A DNA stretch of 64,000 bases, from the NCBI GenBank assembly GCA_036873755.1, contig JAVTVY010036957.1, positions 1-64,000 on the forward strand, given 5' to 3'. Position numbers and translations under genes: made by a program. The notes beneath the pieces are model-generated. The model was not told where the DNA came from and did no database searches. It saw only the letters and a program-made list of their open reading frames with translations. Position 1 is the stretch's first letter. Every line of letters starts with the position of its first letter. Source of the DNA: Hanleya hanleyi. Its lineage: Eukaryota > Mollusca > Polyplacophora > Lepidopleurida > Hanleyidae. Shown one piece after another: positions 28,601-40,600 of the stretch.

Positions 28601-31600
28601 CTCAAATGGGCGTTTCGTGTGCACAGATATCAACCTCCTTTCACAGAAAACAGGATTTTTGGTTATGTTTGTGCTCACTTTACCCGATCCAGTTGATATC
28701 AACTGAAATATCACAGTTCGATGTACAGATTAATGTGTTTACGGTTAAATATACTGTAAACTCCAACATACATTTACTGTGAAATAACGGTAATTTATAA
28801 GAGAGTAGGACTGAATATTGAATGTCGGATCTGACGCTTGCTATCTTAAAGATGGCATAGCAATGTACGTAAGGGGCATATATGGTAATATATTTTGTTT
28901 CTGTTTCAGCGACATGCACCCAAGGAACGGATGTATTTTTGGTGGTGGACGGCTCGGCTAGTGTGCTCGCAGATAATTTCCAGCTTATGAAGGAAGCCTT
29001 AATACAGGTCATCGATATCTTACAAATTGATCCGGTATCCGGAACCGTGGTCGGAGCCTTGGTCTACAGTTCCTTTGTGGATCAAGTAATTCAATTTAAT
29101 CCATTTTTGAACAAGGCCCAACTGAAAGCCTCCATTCAGAACTTGCGCTATCCTGCCGGCGGAACGTTCACCGCGCTGGCCTTAGAGCGCATGCTCGAGG
29201 TGTTTCAGAACGAAAGTCGTCCAGGAGCACAGAAATTGGCGATCGTTTTTACGGACGGTAGATCATCCATACCTAGTGCCACAGCCGTTCAGGCAAAGTT
29301 AGTAAAACAGGCGGGAATTATTGTCGCATCCGTTGGTATTGGCCAAACGACAGACGAGCTTGAGCTACAAGGGATAGCCTCGAAACCGGAACTGGTTTTC
29401 AAGTTCGTCAATTTCCGAGTTCTTCGACAGCAAATCCTTGACCTCTTCGACAGCATCTGTACGAATATAAGTAAGTCTGTTTTCGATAGTATAACTCTAA
29501 TATTTGGTTGCCCAATTTTGCCTAATTTTGATCAATGCATTTTGGTGAATTCATATGACACTATCGAAGTTACCAGTTATTGTTCCAGACCGTTCACTCG
29601 TACATATATATTTGTCCATAATCAGAAATGTCGTCATCACATTCGAGGCTTGAATAAGTGGTATTTATGAATTCACGAATCCAAATGCCTAAATTCAGGG
29701 AAATTCAGGTGCTCAATTATTCAAAGCGTGGATGCGCTTTCCATTCGAAGTGAAGTATCCAATGGACGATCACATTTTTGTTTTCAATCAGGTCCGTGTG
29801 ACGGCTGCGCCCTTATAAATGGAGTCGGATACAACTTGATAGCCGGCGACTGTACTCGATTTGTTCAGTGTGTGCAGATCGGTAACCGTATCCACGAGTA
29901 CCAACACCAGTGTCCGTCGGGATTATTCTGGGATCAAAACGTTCTCACCTGTAATTACCCGCTCAAGGTATCCTGTCTGGCCGGTATGTCATTTCTTCTT
30001 TTCTCTCAGTCACATATATTGAACGAGAAATTCATGAATGTTATCCTTTATCTGCTGTAGAACTGAGGAAAGCTGTTTAAAGTCTGACACGTTTACTTCA
30101 TCGCCGATATCATCATTGTAGATTCTGATGAAGAACCGTAGTATAGAGAGCCCAGAAATCCTGTAGACGACACACCTAATTCTCATCTACTGACTCAAAG
30201 GAGGCTTCACAGTATCTGTCTCAGACGAAGTTCGCGTGAGGCGTGAACCGCTCTGAGGCTTGTATGCAATTTCCAGGTCGCCGATTGTTCTCTATAAACA
30301 TATGAAGATAAACGATAGCCAGAACCAAATTTGGTCTACGACTGCGTATTGGAACAGCGAGTATGCTATATCAAGCTGGTTCTGGTTATGGTTTATCTTC
30401 ATATGTTTATAGAAAGAAATATGAGGTGTTTTCTCCTCGAAATTGACGATTTTGCACGAATGCACTACTTCACGGCCCTGTTATTCGAGAATGAGGAGAC
30501 TCAGTGCCTTGAAAATTTTCTGAGTATACAATATAATATTGTACTTCATGCCAATTGAACAACTTCTTGTATATGCAATATATTATTTTTGGCACTTCTA
30601 TCGCACCTGTTCTAGAGCCATTTACCCATCTAAACATACGTAGTCCTTGGTTATTAAAAATCGTGAAAATAAAAGCGTGCCTAGGATACAAATCATCACA
30701 GGGATCACTTTTGGTTCTTGTGATGTTTTTAAAAATATGCAGTTCATATATTTGTCTGTGACGTCATATGACTTCTTGCCAAGACGCTGACATCTTTTTT
30801 CATCACCCTTTCCATATTGCGTTTAATTGTTACTTGTATATGAAGACATTCTTTTGATGGACGCTTGGTCCTCGAGGCTTGACCATTGTGATTGTAGTTT
30901 TGTGACATTTAAACATGGTGGAGAATGAAAAGCCTGTTCGGCGTTGGGCCTCACAGGTATTTGTTCTGAATACGAACTTGCATTCAATAAATACTCCCTC
31001 ATTCGGGCCATTTTTTGTTAATCTGGCGGTCACATACATCATCATGTCCCATCAGATGACTTGATAGGGCTATCACATCATCGCTCTGAAACATTTGTAT
31101 CCAATACCGCTCAGGCCGGTGCCTGTGGCCGTGCGGGCATGTCATTCAAGATGTCCACATGAACCTCTATAATAAAATCGTGGCCGGGGTACGAATCATC
31201 ACAGGAATCACCTTTGGTTCTTGTGATGTTTTTAGAAATATGCAGTCAGTACATTTGTATGTGGGGTCATATGACTTCTTGTCAGTACTCCGGCATCGTT
31301 TTCCACCACCTTTTTATTGTTGCTTTTAATTCCTGGTTATTAACCTAATCCTGAATAGGTCTGAAACCTGGTGACGTTTTATCGCACTTCCATCCCATGA
31401 TGCAACGCACTGCATGTCAGTTCATTGGCAGGCGGGAATCATAATAATACAATTATATTAACCTACCACACTTGCGTATAACACGACACCAATTTAATTG
31501 CGCCAGATCCCTGGACTGGTACAGCCGGAAGGGAAAGGCATGTTGGCTTTGATTCGTGTCTCGGATCACATACAGGACTTCACGCCTCGCGGATCACCTG

Positions 31601-34600
31601 TACTAAGCGGTGTATATTTCAGGATAATGAACCTCTGCCATGAATTATGGACGCCCAATTCATCACGTGATTGAAAGAGGTATAAAACGTCATCAGGGGT
31701 TAGGACTATTGATTTGCAGCGTTAGATATGGCAAAAACAACCTCGTCTCGAATGAACACCCTTTTTTTAATCTAGTCCAATCAATAACGAATGTTAGTCT
31801 CGGTAACAGTTGTATGTTCTTATTATGGATTTTAACCTTGACGACCTTCAGAACGCCACTTTATATTATTGATTTTTTTCATACAGACGGCTGTCGGCGG
31901 TCAGGTGTGAGCGCGGCGCCAGTCCTGGGGAATTGTAGACTCTATTGGACATGTAACGCCGAAGTCCGGAGAAGTCACCAGTTGGTCTGTTGTCCAGCCG
32001 GTACAGGATTTAATCCCACCACGCAGGTCTGCGACCTCGGATCATTCTGTTCAGACTTGTGCCCCTTCGAAGTAGTCAAAACATCTCCACCCGTTATACG
32101 TGAGTATTATCTTTAAATGTCTGTTTTTCAGTTAGTAATCAGTAGTAGGAATCCGTGAAATTTATTAGTAAAAATGAGGGTCCAAAATGAGGGTCGTGGA
32201 GTCACGTGGAGCTGACTTCACTTCCGGGTCAGTGACGTCACGGATGACGTCACATCCGGTCACGTGACATCCGGTGCCATCTGGGTCACTTCCTGTGACG
32301 TCATTTCCGGTGACGTCGCGGCCCAGCAAGAGTTATCTGCCCCTACATAAGACCCCAGTGACTTTCAATTTTAATCTCCGGGGAATGCATACATGGGATA
32401 GGGGTGGTCATTTTTTTTCTTGTGGATTTTATTATGGGGTGTGGCATCGTGTTTTCTTTGTCTCGCGATGTAGAACCCGATGTGATGGGTCCCGAGTCCA
32501 GGGGTTGAATTTCGCTGAAAAGTTCCGGCAGGTCTGAGGTGGACATGTTAGGAAACCCACTCATGGACATTTGCGGTATCTGGTGTGGCCACCAGTTTTC
32601 TTCATCTCGAGCTGTAGAATACGATGGGAGGAGTCACGAGGCCATGCGTTGAATTTTTTTGGAAAGTTACCGTGCGCATGCGCACTGGGCAAGTAGCGCT
32701 GGGGTGGACATTTTGGGGTCTAGGTGGACCCATAGTGGCCCAATTGGGTTGTGTGAGGTATCAATTTGAAGCATTCGTGGGGGAGCGTCCAACTGGATGA
32801 ATGTGGAGTAGGAATATCGTTCATCTGCGCATGTGCAGTAGAAAAGGGGTATCTGAATTGATGTTTTCGGGTCGCGGTGGGTCAATAGTGGCACCCCGCC
32901 CTACACCCAAGCCAGGTAGGGTTAAAGAAATTCAAGGTTCGTGACTCCTTGTCATGATCAAGGCATCCTCGAAACCAGATCTTCCCTCTCCCATTCTCTT
33001 TTGGTCGAGAGCCCTGTTAAACGGCTTTGCCGAACACACTAGTTCATTGATGACGTCGCGTACTCTATCAGTCAATCAAGTGGATTGCTTTGCCCTGTTC
33101 AAATCAGAGGTCACTGGAGTTAAATTCTGTCAGTCTACCAGTGCGCGTCACTCGGCATCTCAGTCAGTCATGAAGCGCGTGCGACACAAGGCCACGCCAT
33201 GTTTGGCGGTTTAAATGAAGGCCGGCTCGTCTAATGAATATATAATAATTTTGGTTCAGGCTCTCTGTCATTATCATGTGCGCTTGACTGATTGACCATG
33301 GTCGGTGTAAAGTTGACCATGGTCGGTGTGAAGTTGACCATGGTCGGTGTAAAGTTGACCATGGTCGGTGTAAAGATGACCATGGTCTTTTAAAGTTGAC
33401 CATGGTCGATGTAAAGTTGACCATGGTCGGTGTAAAGATGACCATGGTCGATGTAAAGTTGACCATGGTCGGTGTAAAGTTGACCATGGTCGGTGTAAAG
33501 TTGGCCATGGTCGGTGTAAAGTTGACCATGCTATTCGCCATGATGAATCAACGGGAATGAGTTTGCTGAAACATAGCGAACCAGAAATAAGAGACTTCTT
33601 TTACCTTATGTATTATCTTTCTCTTCTGTCAGAATGTTCTCGCAAGTCAGTAGATGGTGATGATAGCCGTTTCCGGGTTGTCTACAGTGATGGCTTCTCG
33701 GTCGTTCACAGCTGTCCGCCAAACCGGAAATTCGACGAGGACGATTGTGGCTGTACTAAAGCCATCGCAGCCATTAGGCGTGAGTATTTTTCTGACCCCG
33801 GTTGATTTATTTTCCACACAAGTGTATCTACGTTCGTCTCCAGGGTTAGCATTGCCAAACGTCAGCCATCTGGGTTTGGCAAGAACAAATATTCCTTGTA
33901 TTTCTTTTCTTCCCAAGTCTGATTCATATAACTGTAATATTTAAATGGCACAATAATTAATGTCGTTTATCATGCTTTTTTACACCTTGCTTATCTACAT
34001 TGTTGTCACGGCCCATTCATTACAGGGTAACTGTTCACGCACAAATGTTGCTCCGCCCGGTCAAATAAATTTAGCAAGGATTTTGCAACGTTGGCCCATG
34101 AGTGCATTCTCTACTCGCTGTGGAAATGCATGAAAACGGACACAGGGATCAGACACTTCACATGTTTATCTGTTTTCAGGTATCTCTTTTGCACTTTAAG
34201 ACTTTCTCTTCGAGAGTTGTTAGTTGGCATTGGAAAAATGTGCAACAGAAATATTTGAAAATAGATCAACAGCAAAGAGTCTCATTCCTGTTTCTTCATC
34301 AGCTGCTGTGTTCACTCATACCTGCATTATTATGGAGAGAATGCACTTTCCTTTCGTGAGCTCCATTGGCATATACACAATGTACATGTATGTATATTTT
34401 CTTCCATGAATAAAACATACATGTACCATGGTTGAATATAGTGGAGAAATGAAGCACCCTTTCATGTGTTATATTCAAAATGAACAAAACCGTAGGTGGA
34501 CATTTTTTTTTACTCACCCTTTATGTGGGTTATAATTTACACCGAATCTTTTTTAACACATTTCAGCATCGTGCCCCAGGGAACTTGTATTGGACTGTTC

Positions 34601-37600
34601 ACGTCCATTGAGAGATACATCGGGAAACAGTTTACCTTTCCTCAACGAGAATGTTCAAGTGGTGAATGCGATAGGAGCTAGGAATGGTCAAGCCTGTAGA
34701 TTCGACGGAAACAGCCGACTGCTCTTTTGGCGCTTCTCGAACGCCTGGTTCGGGAACAACGTATACATCCGGGTACGTTTCCGACCGGATCCAGCCGCCA
34801 ATCCGGGAAGGCCCGAGACTCTGGTGGCAAACAACGACTGCAAACAGTCGCCATCCATCGCCGTGGGGTATGACAGAGCCAGTCAGCGAGCCACTGGATT
34901 AGTGTTAACGGGTGTCGACCCTGCCACGGTGACCACAACAGGAAACGTAAGTGACACACAGGGGTGTATAGTAAGGCCGGAGCGGGGTAGTAGACATCAT
35001 GAAGTAGATAGGGGTTAATAGGGGTTAATAACCTGTCTTTCAGAGGAAAAATATATATTTTTGAACCGGGTCAAATATTCACCTTGAGGTTTCTCGATCT
35101 CAATACCATCGTGACAACAGCACAGAATGCTATCCACTCGGCCGCTGAAACACACTACTGGTGCGCATGTGTCTTGAAACTACTCTTATAATTCGCGCAT
35201 GGGCTTGTTATACTTAGAAGAACTAGGAGGCATTTGACTTATTTGATAGTTAAGGGTTGTCTCCCCTCCATAGCACTCTTCATCATGGAAGGGAGATTTG
35301 AGTACGTGGTGAACACCGTGTGCGAAAGGTCAAAGGTTTTTGTACTGAATAAGTTAGTCTGCTCTACCAGTTTCATACCTGGATCTTCGAAATTATTCAA
35401 GTGAGCTATTGAAATAAACTCACTTTCGCGTGTACAGATCAAACTCCTATCGTGGATAACCGTGCGACAGAGGGCGATCCAACCCTGGTATCTGAACACA
35501 CGGGTCTTTTATCCAAAATGACAACGAGGCACTCTGACATGTTTGGTTTCAGAGTTCCAGCTGATTTTATAAAAGAGTAAAACATATTCGGATTCTATTC
35601 AAATCACTTGTTCTTTACTATAATATTATTTTGATCTTCAGTTTGTGTTTTGCTAGCCATTGGTTTATTTTAGCGGTACGGTTTCTTCCAAGCTTCATTG
35701 TCTTCTTTCCTAGCTTATCTACACAATCCTACGTATCACGCTAGTGAATCATACGTGTCACATGCGTGACATCCCACGCATGTATCTCATATGAATTTCG
35801 TATGAGACGCATGTGTGATTCACATGTGGTGATGGACTATGGCAATGGCCACATGTATGAACCTGTATGATCAAGAGAATATCTTTCGTGGCAAAAGTAA
35901 CAAGTGCAAAAGTGTTGCATATCATACCGCTCTCCATTTACTCATGCAAGTTTTATTATGCAATTTTGCAAATTAAGTTTTTCACATGATTGGTTGGCTG
36001 GTTGTTTGAATTTTAACGTGGCACCTAACCTTATTGGTCACACGGCGACGATGACCCAAACAAACATACCCTAACAAAACCCTAATCGTAACAAAAACCT
36101 AACCAAAACTACAAAAAAAAATGAATTTCGAATTTTGAAAATCAGGCTCTACAGACACTGATCACAATGGATCCTCAGAGAGCCCAATCTGTTTGGTACT
36201 TTAATCTACCTCCTGTGCCAGACAAACATGGTATGGTAAACCATGCTGCCCTAAGCTGGAGGGCTGATTGTCTGATGCTAGAGAAGAAATGCATGTATCA
36301 CCCATGTGAGCTAACATATATTTTATGTTTCACATGAGGCACAACTTTGCCTGAGTAGAGCCTTTAATCTATCTAATCTAAATGAATATCATGATCTTTA
36401 TCTTACAGGCAAACAATTGGCTAGAAGTGACCTATCGGTACGATGGAGGCAGACTAACATTAGATACCAACGATGGTGTTTCAACGTTCACCAACTCGGT
36501 CCCAGCGGCCGGTATATAATAGTTACTTCTTATTCGTATTTCTCATGTAAAAGGGACATGAGAAAATTTATTTTTTCTCTTTTCGAACACACAAAAAAAG
36601 CAAATTCGTTTTGCTACAAGGCCACAAACTAAATCATCTCGCACCCAGAGAATATTGTCAAATGAAAGAGCAGCTTATACGAATTCCCGTATTGTCATTG
36701 GCTAATAATATATAGTTAACTCGGGGTCCGAGATGTTAAATCGGGGTCCGAGATAATTATCTAATGAAAACACAGGAAATTCAGACAGGCTGCTCAATCA
36801 TTGCACAATTAACTCGTGGCCCTGTGTTTGGATTTTTTGTTTGTTTTATTCTGCGCGAATAAACTATATTTTCCTCATGTCCCTTCTACGATTTCATATC
36901 TTTCAATATTAACTATGTCGAGGGTAAAACTGTGATATTCGTATTAATAAATATCTAAGAAAAGAGATAATGGCCTATGTATTTAGGAAGAGCTTGGTGG
37001 TTGTTCGGGGTGAAAATAGGACTTATAAAAATAGGCGAAAAATTGTTTTTGACAAGATGGCTTTTACATTTTCTGGTAGAGCTGGAACCAAATATATAGT
37101 ATGGAAAGTTTCAGCCCTCTACGCCAAGTGGTACCAAAGATAAATAGGTGGGGAAAAAATGAGTCATTCACCACAACGGTATATTTTGTGTCCCGTGGAT
37201 CTGTGAGATATGTTTTTACCAAAAGTGAAATGGCATGGCATGGCATGGTATGGTACCTTCTCATATAAAATTCCGGTATCGATAGTTTTTACCCCTCGGC
37301 CAAAATTTGGCCGAAGGGTATTGTCGTCGTCATGTACGTCTGTCCGTCTGTCCGTCTGGCCGTCTGTCCGTCTGTCCGTCCGTCCGTCTGTCCGTCACAC
37401 CTTTCTCGTTACCAAGATATCTTCAGAACGACTTACCCTAGGCACACCAAACTTGCAGTGCACATCCGTATGCTTGTGACCCAGAACCCTATTGAATCTG
37501 GACCTGATTGGTTAGAAACTTTGGCGGCCATCTTTAATTTATGCGAAACCATCACAGGTTTCTTGTTACCAAGATATCTTTAGAACGACTTACCCTAGGC

Positions 37601-40600
37601 ACCCCAAACTTGCACTGCACATCCATATGCTCATGACCCAGAACCCTATTGAATCTGGACCTCATTGGTTGGAAACTTTGGCGGCCATATTTAATTTATG
37701 CGAAATCATTAATCTTGTGTATCTTAGGTACCATTTCTCTGTTCAGTGTGAAACTTGGTATAGATCATCGATGCATCAAGAAACTTCAAAGGAATGACCA
37801 AACCAGTTTCCCTGATTCGGTGAAAACCTTGGCGGCCATCTTTAATTTATGCAAAATCTTCAATGATATATATCTCTGATACCATTCAAGTGTTCTATAC
37901 GAAACTTGGTATACAGCATCGATGTATCAAGAGATCTGCAATGTATAGCCACATCAGTTCCTCTGAGTGGCGGGAAGGATGGGCGGCCATCATTAATTTA
38001 TGCAAAATCATTAATGATCTCTATCTCTGATACTGTTCGAGTGCTCGATGTAAAATTTGGTATATATCATCGAAGCATCAATAGACTTACGATAAATGGC
38101 GTTTCTGATTGGGCGGAACCTTGGCGGCCATCTTTAATTTATGCAAAATCTTCAATGATATATATCTTTGATACCATTTCAGTGTTCTATATGAAACTTG
38201 GTATCCAGCATCGATGTATCAGGAGACTTGCAATGAATAACCACATCGGTTCCTCTGAGTGGCGGGAAGGATGGGCGGCCATCTTTAATTTATGCGAAAT
38301 CATTAATGATCTATATCTCTGATACGGTTCAAGTGCTCAATGTAAAATTTGGTATACATCGATTAGACAGTTCTGGTTTTTCTGCTTGGGCGGAAACCTT
38401 GGTGGCCATCTTTAATTTATGCAAAATCTTTAATGATGTTTATCTTTGATACCATTTCAGTGTTCTATATGAAACTTGGTATACAGAATCTATGTATCAA
38501 GAGACTTGCAATGAATAACCACATCAGTTTCTCTGAGTGGTGGGAAGGATGGGCGGCCATCTTTAATTTATGCGAAATCATTAGGGATCTCTATCTCAGA
38601 TAATTTTCAAATGTTCGATGTAAAATTTGGTATACATCGTCGATGCATCAACAGACTTATGTAATGAATACCGGTTTCTCTGATTGGACGGAAACGTTTG
38701 AGGCCATTTCTAATGGCAAAATTTTTCATAATCTGTATATTTGTTACTTGACTGCTTGGTGTTCCTGAAGTCTTGTTTTAAATTGAATACATTATGAATG
38801 GCTGGCGCCCAGAGCCGAGGGGTTTTCAGATGCGCAGCTTCGTATTTTTCGATCAAACGAAAATTTAATAGCAATATTTACTTGTTTTAGAGCTTTTAAA
38901 TCAGGTTATTTGGTATGTTCCCGGAGCCAAACATTGTAGTTTTTTTGGGAAATTTGGGTTGTGTTTATTTGCATTGTTGCAAGAGAACACGCCTTAAGGA
39001 TGTCCGCTGGTGGTAAATCAAAGTAATTAACTTTTTTAATAATGTGTGTTGCTGCATTCATAATTGTGTAATATGAGGAAAAACAAAGAAAAAATATAGG
39101 TTGGTGTGCATTTTTTAGCTGTAGGCAACGTTAAGTGGACTGACCCATGCTCAATTTGATAACCCAGAAAGCATAGGGAATAGCCCTAGTTTTGAAGCAT
39201 ATTCATGAAAAATTCATATAAATGGTATTTAACTTTTTCTTATATTCTAACTGTTTGCAGATAATCACAATGTCTATCAAAAATTAGCAAATTGAATGGA
39301 TGTTGGTGTGCAAAATTCTCGGCTAGAAGGCTTTTAAATGAAATCCCCATCTCTTAACCTAGAGAAGGGAGATAACCCAATAGAAAAACAGGCAAAAATG
39401 GTTGCCAAAGTCAAAAACCACCAGCGGACATCCTTAAGCGCTTCTTCCTATCTCAAGGCCGTTCGGTGACCTTCTGGCGCGAGATAACTCTGTACGCGAC
39501 GTACGAGATGGCATTACTCGATATTATCTTTTTACGCAACCAACTCACCGGGTTATGCGCCAACTTATAATACGTAACCTACATGTAGTCACAGGAAACT
39601 GATGTTTCAAAATAGCCAAAATTAGAACTGCCTAGCTGAAGCGAATATATGACCGACCCATAACCGTTACGAAATGTGATGAATGGTTATCTATGATTGA
39701 AATTTCCTTTGTATTTATCCAAAAATGTTTCGAACTAAAGATGCGTAGGATGGGGCTATACGGCTTCCAAGTCTTTCGAGAGGGAAATGAACAACACCAC
39801 GTCCGACATCGCGCGCTGTGGATTGGTTGTCAATCAATATGTAACCATCTGGGTCATCTATACGCGATAAGACTGACCCTCGGATCGTGTGTATCCATTT
39901 TCAACCTACTTTCGGCAACTATATGAGGGAATTCCCCGAAATCAACACCAGGTGATGTCGTCAGCCAATTAGCTAAACTCTACCGACGTGACTCCAACGT
40001 AACCCGTCATTTTCGAGTCATGTGCTGTCATACTTGTTCAAAATTACAGATCTACAACGATGATACGGAAGTTATTCATATTTGTATCTTTTGTAAGCTC
40101 AGACAATATATGTTGCAGAAGTAGTATGAAAACCTGTAATTTATGAGATTTCTGGAGTCTCTTCTCCGCCGGATGAAGGCCGAACAGAATACGGTAAAGT
40201 ACCGGATATCGCTCCGCAATAATGGCGACACATGATTCGAAAGCCATCATATGGATGGCGAAGTGCACTCAAATGTTTGCCAACTTGACCCGATTCTTCG
40301 GCCTGAAGTTTAATGAATGTCATCGGCACTCTCCGTCTTACAATATTTAAGAGACTCGGGAATTACCGGGATCTCTGCTGACTTTTGCGCATAACGGGAG
40401 TCGAGATAAGAAGAGGGTCAGAAGAAGAAGATGGCTTTTACATTTTCTGGTAGAGCTGGAACCAAATATATAGTATGGAAAGTTTCAGCCCTCTACGCCA
40501 AGTGGTACCAAAGATAAATAGGTGGGGAAAAAGTGAGTCATTCACCACAACGGTATATTTTGTGTCCCGTGGATCTGTGAGATATGTTTTTACCAAAAGT

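Noticed and set aside
28680..29012. 110-codon minus frame overlapping the start of exon 2
   Set aside because: Shadow of the VWA exon and the MITE before it; the plus strand carries the conserved domain.
29471..29670. Continuation of the VWA frame past 29470
   Set aside because: A strong GTAAGT donor stands at 29471, the following residues lose VWA character, and exon 3 joins in phase.
31640..31886. Upstream part of the frame that contains exon 4
   Set aside because: It precedes a clear TTTTTTTCATACAG acceptor and has no domain similarity; intron read-through.
33164..33541. 125-codon minus-strand open frame with repeated MVNFTPT-type heptads
   Set aside because: It is entirely the translation of the 21-bp intronic minisatellite; a unit divisible by three keeps any frame open.
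34678..34959. Minus frame of 93 codons over exon 6
   Set aside because: Antisense shadow of the LamG exon.
37906..38322. 138-codon plus frame in intron 7
   Set aside because: It runs through the ~150-bp subrepeats of the GTCC/GTCT element; the repeated peptide follows the DNA repeat and has no codon signal.
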